Made by a program: the position numbers and the translations under genes
Shown here: piece after piece, positions 22,947 through 31,613 of the stretch
How the letters are laid out: every line of letters begins with the position of its first letter
How positions within the stretch are numbered: the stretch's first letter is position 1
DNA from: JASFBA01 sp034433695
GTDB taxonomy: Bacteria > Chloroflexota > Chloroflexia > DTKN01
Assembly (NCBI GenBank): GCA_034433695.1
Contig: DAOUAK010000052.1
Coordinates: 1 to 35,060, forward strand
Direction of reading: 5' to 3'
Length of the DNA stretch: 35,060 nt
The notes under the pieces: model-generated
Databases searched by the model: none
Seen by the model: only the letters and a program-made list of their open reading frames with translations
What the model was told of the DNA's origin: nothing

Positions 22947-23956
22947 GTATGGTGCTATTCATTTCTCCTCGCGCCCGGGGCGGTGTAGATGTGTGGATGG
23001 AAAACATCCAGCAGGCGATGGAGCGGGCTCGCCTTCCCACCCGGTTGCGTTTCCTGCCCCACCTCTATAACTTTATGCCCTTTCTCCTGCCCCTGGTGCT
23101 GCGGGGCGACTGGGCCGGCCCGGCCCGCCTAGTGCACAGCGGCTCCCGGGCCGGCTTTTTCTTACGCGCCTCCGGCCGGCCGCTCGTGGTGACGGTGCAC
23201 CACCTGGTCACCGACCCCACCTACTCCCCTTACACCCGGCCGGCCCAGCGCCTCTTCCACCGCCTGGAACGCCTCTACGACGGCCTTTCCATCGCCCACG
23301 CCGACGCCGTAGCCTGCGTCAGCCGCTATACCCAGGCGCAGGTGCTTCGCATCTACGGCCGCACCGATGCCCAGGTGGTCCATAACGGCATTGATACCGA
23401 CTTCTTTCGGCCGCCCCACGAGCGGCCGGCCGTCCCCCCCTTTCGTCTCCTCTTCGTCGGTAACCGCACCCGCCGCAAGGGGGCCGACCTTCTGGACCCC
23501 CTCCTGGAACGCCTGGGAGAAGGCTACGAACTCTATTACAGCGGCGGCCAGCGGGGGAACGAGGTGGCCATTCGCTCCCCCCGGGCGGTGGCCCTGGGAC
23601 GGCTGGACCGGCCGGGGCTCCTCCGGGCCTATCATGCCTGCCACGCCCTGATCTTCCCTTCCCGGCTGGAAGGCTTCGGCCTGGCCGTGGCCGAGGCCAT
23701 GGCCTGCGGGTTGCCGGTGGTGGCGGCCCGGACCTCCTCCCTCCCCGAACTGGTCGTCGAGGGCGAGGGGGGCTTTCTCTGTCCGCCGGACGACGTACCG
23801 GCCCTGGAGGAAGCGGTGCGCCGTCTGGCTGCGGATACCGACCTCCGCCGCAGGATGGGCGAGTTCAACCGCGCCCGGGCAGAGGCGCTCTTTTCCTATC
23901 CCCGTATGGTCGAGGGCTATCGGGTGCTCTACGGCCGGCTGGGCCTAACGTTCTGA
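22943..23956 (+). CDS. Glycosyltransferase family 4 (GT-B fold)
   Basis: A 337-residue retaining GT-B enzyme. The N-terminal half holds HSGSRAGFF and VVTVHHLVTDP; the C-terminal nucleotide-sugar domain has LLFVGNRTRRKGADLL, ALIFPSRLEGFGLAVAEAMACGLPVVAA with the family E-x7-E motif (EGFGLAVAE), and a closing helix. It transfers a sugar from an NDP donor to an unknown acceptor at the cytoplasmic face. GTG 22943 overlaps the rsbX stop (GTGA); an ATG two codons in (22949) is the alternative. The overlap makes it part of the rsb transcript, which hints at envelope or capsule modification as one stress-related activity, although there is no direct evidence. Confidence 0.88.
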   Translation: MSMVLFISPRARGGVDVWMENIQQAMERARLPTRLRFLPHLYNFMPFLLPLVLRGDWAGPARLVHSGSRAGFFLRASGRPLVVTVHHLVTDPTYSPYTRPAQRLFHRLERLYDGLSIAHADAVACVSRYTQAQVLRIYGRTDAQVVHNGIDTDFFRPPHERPAVPPFRLLFVGNRTRRKGADLLDPLLERLGEGYELYYSGGQRGNEVAIRSPRAVALGRLDRPGLLRAYHACHALIFPSRLEGFGLAVAEAMACGLPVVAARTSSLPELVVEGEGGFLCPPDDVPALEEAVRRLAADTDLRRRMGEFNRARAEALFSYPRMVEGYRVLYGRLGLTF

Positions 23957-23968
23957 AGGAGGAAAGCC

Positions 23969-24892
23969 ATGCCGATCCGAGAAGCCGAGGTCATCTGGTT
24001 CAACGGACGATTCGTTCCCTGGAATGAGGCCCGCATCCATGTCCTCTCCCACGTCGTCAGTTACGGCTCCAGCGTCTTTGAAGGCATCCGGGCCTATGCC
24101 ACGCCTCGGGGGCCGGCCGTCTTCCGCCTCCAGGCCCACCTCCGACGCCTCTACGACTCGGCCCGTATCTACCGGACGGAGATTCCCTTCCCGACCGAGG
24201 AACTGGCCCGCGCCATCTGCGAGACGGTGCGGGTCAACCGCCTTTCCTCCGCCTATATCCGCCCCATCGTCTTCCGCGGCTACGGCGAACTGGGGGTCAA
24301 CCCCCTGGGTTGTCCGGTCGAGGTCGTCGTGGCGGCTTTTGAGTGGGGACGCTACCTGGGGCCGGAGGCGCTGGAAAAAGGAGTGGACGTCCGCATTTCC
24401 TCCTGGGCACGGATGGCCCCCAATACCTTCCCGGCGATGGCCAAGGCCGGGGCCAACTATATGAACGCCCAATTGATCAAGATAGAAGCGTTGCACGAAG
24501 GCTACGAGGAAGGCATCGCCCTGGATGTCTTCGGCCACCTGAGCGAAGGCAGCGGGGAAAACCTCTTCCTGGTGCGCGACGGCATCCTCTATACCCCACC
24601 CCTTTCGGCCTCCATCCTGCCCGGCATCACCCGAGATAGCGTCATCACCCTGGCCCGGGAATTGGGGCTGACCGTGATCGAACAGATGCTTCCCCGCGAA
24701 TTCCTCTATATCTCCGACGAGGCCTTTTTCACCGGCACGGCCGCCGAGATCACCCCGATCCGCTCCGTGGACGGCATCGCCATCGGTTCCGGAAGCCGGG
24801 GGCCGGTCACCGCCCGCCTCCAGGAGGCCTTCTTTGCCATTGTCGAGGGACGAACCGAGGATCGCCACGGCTGGTTGACACCGGTGGCATAG
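23969..24892 (+). CDS. ilvE: Branched-chain amino acid aminotransferase (class IV PLP)
   Basis: A 307-residue fold-type IV aminotransferase that interconverts Leu, Ile and Val with their 2-oxo acids using glutamate. WFNGRFVPWNEARIHVLSH, SSVFEGIRAY, the PLP Lys 159 in AKAGANYMNAQL, EGIALDVFGHLSEGSGENLF and FFTGTAAEITPI are all at the expected places. AGGAGG lies 6 nt before ATG 23969, 12 nt after the glycosyltransferase stop, so it may be the last gene read from the long rsb run. A D-amino-acid transaminase or 4-amino-4-deoxychorismate lyase is less likely given the length and the GSGENLF motif. Confidence 0.93.
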   Translation: MPIREAEVIWFNGRFVPWNEARIHVLSHVVSYGSSVFEGIRAYATPRGPAVFRLQAHLRRLYDSARIYRTEIPFPTEELARAICETVRVNRLSSAYIRPIVFRGYGELGVNPLGCPVEVVVAAFEWGRYLGPEALEKGVDVRISSWARMAPNTFPAMAKAGANYMNAQLIKIEALHEGYEEGIALDVFGHLSEGSGENLFLVRDGILYTPPLSASILPGITRDSVITLARELGLTVIEQMLPREFLYISDEAFFTGTAAEITPIRSVDGIAIGSGSRGPVTARLQEAFFAIVEGRTEDRHGWLTPVA

Positions 24893-24958
24893 GACAATCC
24901 GGGGGGTTGCCTCCGGGTTGGACCTTGGGGCACAAGTCGCCCGAACGGAGTCTCCCCG

Positions 24959-25627
24959 ATGAATAGCCGGACCATCCGCCTTCTGCACCGCTGGGATGTA
25001 ACCCCCGAGGAGGCGGTGGCTCTCCAGCAGCAACTTCGCCGGCAGGTCGTCCTCCGGGCCGACCTGGGACGGGTGGAACGGGTAGCCGGGGTGGACGTTT
25101 CCTTCCGGGGAGAAAGGGCGCGGGCCGCCGTGGTCGTCCTATCGTTTCCCCAACTGGCGGTCGTGGAGCAGGCACTGGCCGAGGTGACGGTCACTTTTCC
25201 CTACATCCCCGGCCTGCTCTCCTTTCGGGAGGGGCCGGCCGTCCTGGCCGCCTTCGAGCGCCTCACCCTCTGGCCCGATCTGGTCATCTTCGATGGGCAA
25301 GGCCTGGCCCATCCCCGGCGCTTCGGCCTGGCCTGCCACCTGGGGCTTTTCCTGGACCTGCCGAGCATCGGCTGCGCCAAATCGCGCCTCTGCGGCACCT
25401 ACCGGGAGCCGGGGCCATTCCGCGGCGAGTGGTCTCCCCTATGTGATGGGGAAGAAGTCATCGGCGCTGCCCTGCGTTCTCACCCGGCGAAGGAGGTGCT
25501 CTTCGTTTCCCCGGGACACCGTATGGACCTGGAGACGGCCATCCGCTACGTCCTGGCCTGCTGCACCAACCACCGCCTCCCCGAGACGACCCGCTGGGCC
25601 CACCGACTGGCGGGGGGCAACCCCTGA
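24959..25627 (+). CDS. nfi: Endonuclease V (deoxyinosine 3-prime endonuclease)
   Basis: A 222-residue nuclease that nicks DNA one base 3-prime of deoxyinosine. Family motifs: VAGVDVSF with catalytic Asp, FPYIPGLLSFREGP (the wedge), LVIFDGQGLAHPRRFGLACHLG with the second Asp, and IGCAKSRL. Length is typical. ATG 24959 has GGAG about 8 nt upstream. The 66-nt gap after ilvE is GC-rich and shows no clear promoter, so co-transcription with ilvE is possible. Confidence 0.93.
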   Translation: MNSRTIRLLHRWDVTPEEAVALQQQLRRQVVLRADLGRVERVAGVDVSFRGERARAAVVVLSFPQLAVVEQALAEVTVTFPYIPGLLSFREGPAVLAAFERLTLWPDLVIFDGQGLAHPRRFGLACHLGLFLDLPSIGCAKSRLCGTYREPGPFRGEWSPLCDGEEVIGAALRSHPAKEVLFVSPGHRMDLETAIRYVLACCTNHRLPETTRWAHRLAGGNP

Positions 25628-25664
25628 ACCAAGGGAGACCTCGTCGGACGGCCTTTCAGGCCAG

Positions 25665-25693
25665 TTGCATCGGCCGCTCATCCGGTATACAAT
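25665..25693 (+). promoter_or_regulatory. Promoter for tatA-tatC
   Basis: TTGCAT (25665-25670), 17-nt spacer, TACAAT (25688-25693), with GGTA just upstream. A leader of about 110 nt runs to the tatA start; it holds no evident structure beyond GGCCTTTCAGGCC-like arms upstream. Confidence 0.6.
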
Positions 25694-25811
25694 ATAGGCG
25701 TTCGTTCAAAACGCGGGCGGGCCTTCCGGCCTGCAATCGTCCCAACGGGCGGGCAACTCCGGTTTCAATGGCCGACGAGTACCGGGGAAAGCGCGCCCCG
25801 GAGGTAGCGAG

Positions 25812-26102
25812 TTGGGCGGGAACTTTTTCGGCATCGGTTTCGGCGAACTCCTCTTCCTGGCCATCCTGGCCCTTTTGATCTTTGGTCCGAAACGGCTGCC
25901 CGAGATCGGCCGCGCCGTCGGGCGCTTCCTGCGGGAGTTCCGCCAGGCCACCAGCGGCCTCGACCGGGAGGTGCGGGAGTGGATGGACCTGGCCGGGGAA
26001 CGGCCGGCCGCTCCCTCCACTCCCGGCGACCTCCTCCCCTCTCCGGAGGAAAAAAAGACCCCTCCGGAGGTCGGGCCGGCCCCTCCCACCCGGCCCGGAT
26101 GA
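25812..26102 (+). CDS. tatA: Twin-arginine translocase subunit TatA/TatB type
   Basis: A 96-residue protein: short N-terminal membrane helix (FGIGFGELLFLAILALLIF), the hinge FGPKRLPEIGRAVGRF, an amphipathic helix to about residue 58 and an acidic, Pro-rich tail. This is the TatA/E/B plan; the early Gly-Glu and FGPKRLPEIG fit either TatA or TatB, and as the only copy beside tatC it may do both jobs. TTG 25812 is the start, with GGAGG (25800-25804) 7 nt upstream. tatC follows after 8 nt. Confidence 0.88.
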   Translation: MGGNFFGIGFGELLFLAILALLIFGPKRLPEIGRAVGRFLREFRQATSGLDREVREWMDLAGERPAAPSTPGDLLPSPEEKKTPPEVGPAPPTRPG

Positions 26103-26110
26103 GGTAACCG

Positions 26111-26857
26111 ATGCCCGGCTTCTTGCGCCGTCGCTCGCCCTCTCCCACCCCGCAGACGGATGCCCAGGGGAAGATGTCCCTCCTGGAACACCTGGAGGAA
26201 CTGCGCCGCCGCCTCCTGATCTGCCTCGTTGCGGTGGCGCTGACCACCCTCATCGCCCTGATCTTCACCGACCCCCTGATGGAAGTACTCCTGCGCCTGG
26301 CCGGGCCGGATGTCCGCATCCAGGCCATCGAGGTGCCGGAAAAGTTCACCACCAGCCTGCGCCTGGCCCTGACCGCGGGCGTGGCCCTGGCCATGCCGGT
26401 GCTGGTCTACCAGGCCTGGCTTTTCCTGCGGCCGGCCCTCTTTCCACACGAGAGGCGCTATGTCCTCATCGGCCTTCCCCTGGTCATGCTCTTTTTTATA
26501 GGCGGCGTGCTCTTTTCCTACTTCCTGGCCCTGCCGGCCGCCCTGCGCTTCCTCCTGAACTTTGGCAGCGGCCTGGTCACCACTCAGCCGCAACTGGGGC
26601 CGTACCTCTCCTTCATCTCCACCCTCCTCCTCTGGAGTGGCATCAGTTTCGAATTGCCCATCTTCCTCTTCTTCCTGGCCAAAATCCACGTCCTGGACAG
26701 CCGACGCCTGGCCCGGTGGCGCAAGTACGCCTTCCTGATCATCTGCATCGCGGCGGCGATCATCACCCCGACCCCCGACCCGGTCAACATGATGATCGTG
26801 GCCATACCGCTGTACCTGCTCTATGAGATCGGCATCCTCCTGGCCCGCCTGGCCTGA
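26111..26857 (+). CDS. tatC: Sec-independent protein translocase TatC
   Basis: A 248-residue membrane protein with six TM helices. MSLLEHLEELRRRLL is the TatC signature that binds the twin-arginine signal, preceded by a 21-residue basic extension; FLRPALFPHERR and SFELPIFLFFLAKIHVL, then YAFLIICIAAAIITPTPDPVNM, are conserved helices and loops. It exports folded, cofactor-bearing proteins. GAGG lies 6 nt before ATG 26111. No second tatA/B is next to it. A hairpin terminator follows at 26860. Confidence 0.95.
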   Translation: MPGFLRRRSPSPTPQTDAQGKMSLLEHLEELRRRLLICLVAVALTTLIALIFTDPLMEVLLRLAGPDVRIQAIEVPEKFTTSLRLALTAGVALAMPVLVYQAWLFLRPALFPHERRYVLIGLPLVMLFFIGGVLFSYFLALPAALRFLLNFGSGLVTTQPQLGPYLSFISTLLLWSGISFELPIFLFFLAKIHVLDSRRLARWRKYAFLIICIAAAIITPTPDPVNMMIVAIPLYLLYEIGILLARLA

Positions 26858-26859
26858 AA

Positions 26860-26898
26860 CCTCGTTCCCGTAGAACCGGGGATTTCCCCGGAGCGAGG
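26860..26898 (+). terminator. Hairpin after tatC
   Basis: Outer arms CCTCG (26860-26864) and CGAGG (26894-26898) enclose a perfect inner stem CCGGGGA/TCCCCGG (26876-26891). No T-tract follows. It separates tatAC from the pspA promoter. Confidence 0.5.
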
Positions 26899-26955
26899 AT
26901 TCCCGCACCGGCCGTTTTGAAACCCGGTCGGCCTGGACCACGTATACCCAGACGG

Positions 26956-26985
26956 TTGCACAACGGCAACCATCTACGGTATAAT
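26956..26985 (+). promoter_or_regulatory. Promoter of the pspA cluster
   Basis: TTGCAC (26956-26961), 18-nt spacer, perfect TATAAT (26980-26985), about 55 nt before the pspA ATG. This is a sigma-70-type site; no sigma-54 GG-GC box was seen. Confidence 0.7.
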
Positions 26986-27039
26986 CCAATTGTACCGGCT
27001 TCCCGGCTTACCGGGAGCGAAGCAAAAAGGAGGAAAGCC

Positions 27040-27708
27040 ATGACTTCGCTGCTCAAGCGCATTCGGGACCTCATCAGCGCCAATCTCCACGCCATGATCG
27101 ACCAGGCCGAAGACCCGGAGAAAATGGTCAACGAGTACCTGCGCCAACTCCAGGACCAACTCTACGAAGCCCGCACCACCGTGGCCGCGGCCATGGCCGA
27201 CGAGGACAAACTGCATCGGATGTGGACCTCCAACCAGGCCCTGGCCGCCGAGTGGCAGGCCAAGGCCGAAGCGGCGCTCAAGGCCGGCAAAGAAGACCTG
27301 GCCAAGCAGGCCCTCCTGCGCCGGCGTGCCTTCCAGCAGATCGCCGACTCCTACAAGGAACAGTACGAGGCCCAGGATCGGCAGGTAGAGGAACTCCAGG
27401 AGGCCCTGGGCAAACTCGAGGCCCGCATCGCCGAGGCCCGCACCCGCCGGGAAATCATCATCGCCAAGAAGCATCAGGCCGAGACCCAGGAAGCCATCGT
27501 CCGCACCGTGCGCACCCTGGGCGATAGCACCACGGCCTTCGAAGGCCTGGCGGCGATGGAGGAACGGGTAGATGAGCGGCTGGCCCGCGCCCGGGCCATG
27601 GCCCAACTCCAGGGCGGTGTCGCCGAGGCGCAACTGGCCGACGTCGAGGCCGAGGCGGCGGTGGACGAGGAACTGGCCGAACTGAAGAAGAAACTGGGGT
27701 TGGCCTGA
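27040..27708 (+). CDS. pspA: Phage shock protein A / IM30 family
   Basis: A 222-residue, almost fully helical protein of the ESCRT-III-like PspA/IM30 family. The N-terminal amphipathic helix (SLLKRIRDLISANLHAMIDQ), the EDPEKMVNEYLRQLQDQL segment, and long charged coiled coils with a C-terminal AELKKKLG tail are typical. It binds stressed membranes from the cytoplasm and maintains the proton barrier. AGGAGG lies before ATG 27040 in the same context as ilvE (GGAGGAAAGCCATG). There is no PspF or sigma-54 site, so control differs from the enterobacterial system. It heads a cluster with solute-binding and VWA proteins. Confidence 0.93.
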   Translation: MTSLLKRIRDLISANLHAMIDQAEDPEKMVNEYLRQLQDQLYEARTTVAAAMADEDKLHRMWTSNQALAAEWQAKAEAALKAGKEDLAKQALLRRRAFQQIADSYKEQYEAQDRQVEELQEALGKLEARIAEARTRREIIIAKKHQAETQEAIVRTVRTLGDSTTAFEGLAAMEERVDERLARARAMAQLQGGVAEAQLADVEAEAAVDEELAELKKKLGLA

Positions 27709-27722
27709 ACCCGCCCGAGGTG

Positions 27723-27754
27723 GACAGGGAGGGCCGGGGTCGGCCCTCCCTGTC
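27723..27754 (+). terminator. Strong hairpin between pspA and the solute-binding gene
   Basis: GACAGGGAGGGCCG (27723-27736) and CGGCCCTCCCTGTC (27741-27754) form a perfect 14-bp stem with a GGGT loop. No T-tract follows and no promoter is seen before the next gene, so it may act as attenuator or mRNA-processing site that sets pspA above the downstream genes. Confidence 0.6.
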
Positions 27755-27790
27755 GTGCTGGCTTACTCCGGTAGAAAGGAAGTGGCGGGG

Positions 27791-28972
27791 ATGAGAAGGC
27801 GAAATCTGATCTTTTTTATCATCTTCCTCCTGGTGGCCCTCGGCGTTGCGGCCGGCGTCCTGGTGGGCTTCCTGCCCAGGACCAGCCAGTTGCCCGACCT
27901 CGAAATCTGGGTCGTGCACGCCACAGAGGAGACCGAATGGCTCACGGCCGCTGCCCAACAGTTCAACCAGGAAGGACACCGCATCGGCGGGCAGCGCATC
28001 GTCGTCCGCCTGGAAGCCATGGACAGCGGGGACGCCCTGATCAACATCCGCGACCAGAAGTTCATCCACCCCCCCACCGCCTGGTCCCCCTCCTCCATGC
28101 TCTGGGTCAACCTCCTGAATGCCGAGTGGTATCCCAAACATGGAACCGACCTCATCATGCGCGTCGGCCAGTATCAGGCCACCCCGCTCGTCCTGACTCC
28201 GATGGTCCTGGTCATGTGGCAGGACCGGGCCGAGGTTTTTCTAAAGCACTTTGGGGAGGAACCCGACTGGGATACCCTTCAGGAAGCGCTGGCCGCGCCC
28301 GAAGGCTGGAAGACCCTCGGCGGTCAGGCGGATTGGGGTTATGTCAAGTTCGGCCAAACCGACCCGGTGCTCAGCAACTCTGGGCTGGTGGCCACCGCTC
28401 TGGCGACCTACGAATACTTTGACAAGATCCGGGGGCTAACGGTGGCCGACCTCATGGACAGCCGGTACCGGGCCTGGATGCAATCCCTCTGGCGCGGCAT
28501 CGTCGGCGGGTATGACCGGGCCTCGGCCAACCTGATGCGCGATATGATCCTCTACGGAGCCTCCAAGTACGACGTCATTATGGTCTATGAGAACCTGGTG
28601 GCTACCCAGATGAAAAATGCCCCCGGCCGGTGGGGTTCCTCTTTGCGCGTCTTTTATCCCCGCCTGAACCTCTGGAACGATCATCCCTTCTGCGTCCTGA
28701 TGGCCGACTGGTCCACGGCCGACCAGAAGGACGCGGCGCTCGAGTTCCAGAAATTCCTCCTGCGCGAGGACATCCAGCAGGCGGCCCTGCGGTACGGCTT
28801 CCGGCCGGCCAACGTGGACGTCCCCGTCGTCAACGATGACCCGGAAAACCCCTTCAACCTGTACCAGGAGCAGGGTTTGCAGGTGCAGATTCCCCGCATC
28901 AACCTGGTGGAACCTCCCTCGGCCGAGGTGATCCGCGAACTCCAGGCCCTGTTCCGCCAGGCACAGCCTTAG
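27791..28972 (+). CDS. Membrane-anchored extracellular solute-binding-type protein
   Basis: A 393-residue protein with a Lys/Arg start and one N-terminal TM or signal segment (LIFFIIFLLVALGVAAGVLVGF) without a lipobox Cys, so it is probably anchored. The rest is a type-2 periplasmic-binding fold: LEIWVVHATEETEWL, LEAMDSGDALINI, PTAWSPSSMLWVNLLN, SNSGLVATALATYEY and a closing domain (FRPANVDVPV). No ABC transporter permease or ATPase is nearby, so the domain may bind a ligand for sensing. The start ATG 27791 follows GGAAG/GGCGGGG; the frame upstream of it overlaps the hairpin. It is a tandem paralog of the N-terminal half of the next gene. Confidence 0.78.
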   Translation: MRRRNLIFFIIFLLVALGVAAGVLVGFLPRTSQLPDLEIWVVHATEETEWLTAAAQQFNQEGHRIGGQRIVVRLEAMDSGDALINIRDQKFIHPPTAWSPSSMLWVNLLNAEWYPKHGTDLIMRVGQYQATPLVLTPMVLVMWQDRAEVFLKHFGEEPDWDTLQEALAAPEGWKTLGGQADWGYVKFGQTDPVLSNSGLVATALATYEYFDKIRGLTVADLMDSRYRAWMQSLWRGIVGGYDRASANLMRDMILYGASKYDVIMVYENLVATQMKNAPGRWGSSLRVFYPRLNLWNDHPFCVLMADWSTADQKDAALEFQKFLLREDIQQAALRYGFRPANVDVPVVNDDPENPFNLYQEQGLQVQIPRINLVEPPSAEVIRELQALFRQAQP

Positions 28973-28983
28973 AGGAGGGAGCA

Positions 28984-30747
28984 ATGGGGCGACGGAGACG
29001 AGGCCAGACGCTAGCCTGGGTCGTGGGCATGTCGACCCTCCTCCTGTTCTGCTGTTTCTCTGCCTGGGTCATCTGGGTCGTCGTCGAAAGTTTTCTACCG
29101 GCCGGCGAACCCCCTCAGGCCGAAGAAGAGGGCATTGTGGTCACCCTGCTCTACTCCCCGGAGAAATCGGCCTGGCTCGAGCCGCTGGTGGAAGAATTCA
29201 ATAGAAGTGGCCCCACGGTGGGAGGCAAACCGGTCCGCATCCTGGCCCGAGCGATGGATTCGGGCGAGGCGCTCCAGGCCATCCTGGAAGGAGAAAGGCC
29301 CACGGTCTGGAGTCCGGCCAGCACCCTCTGGGTACCCCTCCTGAACCGGCGCTGGCAGGAACAGACCGGGGCGACAGAGCCGCTGGCGATCTACCCCGAG
29401 CCCCTGGTGGTCAGCCCGTTGGTCATCGCCATGTGGGAAGATCAGGCCCGGGCGATGGGCTATCCCGAGCGGAAAATCGGCTGGGCCGAGGTGATCTCGG
29501 CCACCCTGGACGAACAAGGCTGGGGAGCCTACGGCCATCCCGAGTGGGGGCACTTCAAACTGGGCCATACGAATCCGTACTTTTCCAACAGTGGCCTCCT
29601 GAGCGTAGCCGCCGAGGGCTACGCCGCCGCCGGAAAGGTGCGCGACCTCCTGCCGGAGGACCTGGAGCGGCCGGAGGTGCGCCGGTTCGTCCAGTCGGTT
29701 GAAAGTGCCATCATCCACTACGGAGAATCTACCGAGTACTTTGCCCATCAGATGGCCCGTCGAGGGCCGGCCTACGCCAGCGCCGTCGTCCTGGAAGAGC
29801 AGACCGTCGCCCGCCTGAATCTGGGCGCCTACGGCCCCCTTCCCCAGCCTCTGGTGGCCATCTACCCCCGCGAAGGCACCTTTTGGAGCGACCACCCTTA
29901 CGTCATCCTGCGCGGAGAATGGGTGACTCCCGATCAGCAGGCCGCGGCCCTGGCGTTTCGGGACTTGCTCCTCTCCCGTCCGGCTCAGGAAAAAGCCCTC
30001 CGGCTCGGCTTCCGCCCCAGCGATACCTCCATCCCGGTTCAGAATTCGCTTCTCGGTCCGGACCTCGGCATAGACCCCCTCCAGCCCCAAACGGTGCTGG
30101 AGGTGCCTTCCGCCGAGACTCTGGAGGCCCTACTCCAGGTTTGGCAGGGTGTGCGCAAGCGGGTCAACATCCTCCTCGTGGTGGACATCTCCGGTTCCAT
30201 GGCCGACGAGGGGAAACTGGCCGCAGCCCAGGAGGGGCTAAAACTCTTCCTGGACCAGTTGGCCGAGGAAGAGGTACGGGAAGGCCGGGTGATCGGAGGC
30301 GACCGCCTGGGCATCCTGGTCTTCAATGACCGGATCGAGACCTTGGTCCCCCTGGCTCCTTTACGGCCCGGGGACAAGGAACGCATCCGGGCGATGGTGG
30401 ATACCCTGGAGGCCGACTATGAGACGGTGCTCTATGACGTCACGGCCTGGGCACTCCAACTCATGGCCGATCCGAAAAACTATGACGAAGGGCGCATCAA
30501 CGCCATCGTCCTCATGACCGATGGGATGGATACGGCCTCGCGCTATTACGACGAGGACTCGCTCATGGAAGAGATCGCCAGAATAGCCGAGGCCGGCCGG
30601 CCGGTGCGCATCTTTACCCTTGCCTACGGCAGCGATGCCGACCGAGACCTCCTGGAGCGCATCGCCGAGGCGACAGAGGGGCGCATGGTCGAGGGAACGG
30701 TCGAAAACATCCGTCGCCTCTATGTGATCCTTTCCAGTTACTTCTAG
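28984..30747 (+). CDS. Solute-binding domain fused to a von Willebrand A domain, membrane-anchored
   Basis: A 587-residue protein: TM anchor (about 11-35), a type-2 binding domain (about 50-380) and a VWA domain (about 395-587). The binding part shares ARAMDSGEAL, PTVWSPASTLWVPLLN, FSNSGLLS and FRPSDTSIPV with the previous gene. The VWA domain has an intact MIDAS: DISGS at residues 401-405, the Thr in YETVLYD, and the Asp in LMTDGMDT, so metal-dependent ligand or protein binding is expected. It would lie outside the cell. Such fusions occur in actinobacteria and Chloroflexota, but their function is not settled. GGAGG precedes ATG 28984, 11 nt after the previous stop. Confidence 0.82.
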   Translation: MGRRRRGQTLAWVVGMSTLLLFCCFSAWVIWVVVESFLPAGEPPQAEEEGIVVTLLYSPEKSAWLEPLVEEFNRSGPTVGGKPVRILARAMDSGEALQAILEGERPTVWSPASTLWVPLLNRRWQEQTGATEPLAIYPEPLVVSPLVIAMWEDQARAMGYPERKIGWAEVISATLDEQGWGAYGHPEWGHFKLGHTNPYFSNSGLLSVAAEGYAAAGKVRDLLPEDLERPEVRRFVQSVESAIIHYGESTEYFAHQMARRGPAYASAVVLEEQTVARLNLGAYGPLPQPLVAIYPREGTFWSDHPYVILRGEWVTPDQQAAALAFRDLLLSRPAQEKALRLGFRPSDTSIPVQNSLLGPDLGIDPLQPQTVLEVPSAETLEALLQVWQGVRKRVNILLVVDISGSMADEGKLAAAQEGLKLFLDQLAEEEVREGRVIGGDRLGILVFNDRIETLVPLAPLRPGDKERIRAMVDTLEADYETVLYDVTAWALQLMADPKNYDEGRINAIVLMTDGMDTASRYYDEDSLMEEIARIAEAGRPVRIFTLAYGSDADRDLLERIAEATEGRMVEGTVENIRRLYVILSSYF

Positions 30748-30761
30748 GACGAGGTGAGGGC

Positions 30762-31613
30762 ATGGCTACGAAAGACCTTTTCCAGGACCCCTTGCGGGAG
30801 GTGCGCCGGCGTAAGGTGCGCATCGCCCTCACCTATGCCCTGACCACGCCGCTGGCCTCGGCCACGCTGGTCATCACGTTCCTCGGGTCCGGCCTGCTCA
30901 TCGGCTTCGGCTTCGACCTGGTGGGCATCTTCTTCCTCCTGGCCGGCCTGGGCTTCTACGCCCTCATTGTCCTCGGCACCCTGCGCGACACAGAGCAGAT
31001 TCGCCGGGTCATCGTCGAGGAACTCTACCCGGAGCGCAGCGCCGACCTGCGCAAACTGCGCGGCCGGTACGCAACGATCATGCAAGAAGCCCTGGACGAC
31101 CGCAAACGCATCGAACGCGCCATCCGCGAGTCGCCCGAAGCCCTCCAGAAGACGCTGGCCGAGACGCTCGAGCAGGTCGGCGCGATCATCGACACCATCT
31201 ACGAGATCGCCTACAAGTCCCAAGCGCTGGAGGAATCGCTGGAGCCGGTGGATGTGGAGCGGGAGCAAAAGGAAATGGCCCGCTTGCGCCGGGCCATCGA
31301 GACGACCCAGGACCCCTACCTGCGCCAGCAGTACCAGGAGACACTCCAGACAAAGGAGGAACTCCTGGAGAACGTAGCCCGCGTCCGTAACGGGTTGGAG
31401 CGCTGGCAGGCCCAGTTGCAGCGGGCGGCGACCACGCTGGACAACCTCTATTCTCAGGTGTTGATGCTCCGCTCGGCGGAGATTCGCAACCTGACCGAGG
31501 CGACGGACGTGGTCTCGCAGAACCTGCGGATGCAGGTGGAAGAGTTGCGCACAACCAACAAGGCCCTGGACGAAATCTTCTCCGGAGGAATAGGCGATGG
31601 ACCTGCGCGATGA
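30762..31613 (+). CDS. Two-TM coiled-coil protein of unknown function
   Basis: A 283-residue protein with a basic N-terminus (PLREVRRRKVR), two adjacent TM helices (about 22-46 and 49-72) and then about 200 residues of charged heptad-like sequence (EEREKEMARLRRA style, with ETLQTKEELLENVARVRNGL and LRMQVEELRTTNKALDEIF). The coiled coil should be cytoplasmic. Not a recognised family; it resembles in outline the membrane-tethered coiled-coil partners found with PspA-type proteins. GAGGTGAGGG precedes ATG 30762. It is the last member of the pspA run, and the HEPN gene begins inside its last 17 bp. Confidence 0.7.
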   Translation: MATKDLFQDPLREVRRRKVRIALTYALTTPLASATLVITFLGSGLLIGFGFDLVGIFFLLAGLGFYALIVLGTLRDTEQIRRVIVEELYPERSADLRKLRGRYATIMQEALDDRKRIERAIRESPEALQKTLAETLEQVGAIIDTIYEIAYKSQALEESLEPVDVEREQKEMARLRRAIETTQDPYLRQQYQETLQTKEELLENVARVRNGLERWQAQLQRAATTLDNLYSQVLMLRSAEIRNLTEATDVVSQNLRMQVEELRTTNKALDEIFSGGIGDGPAR

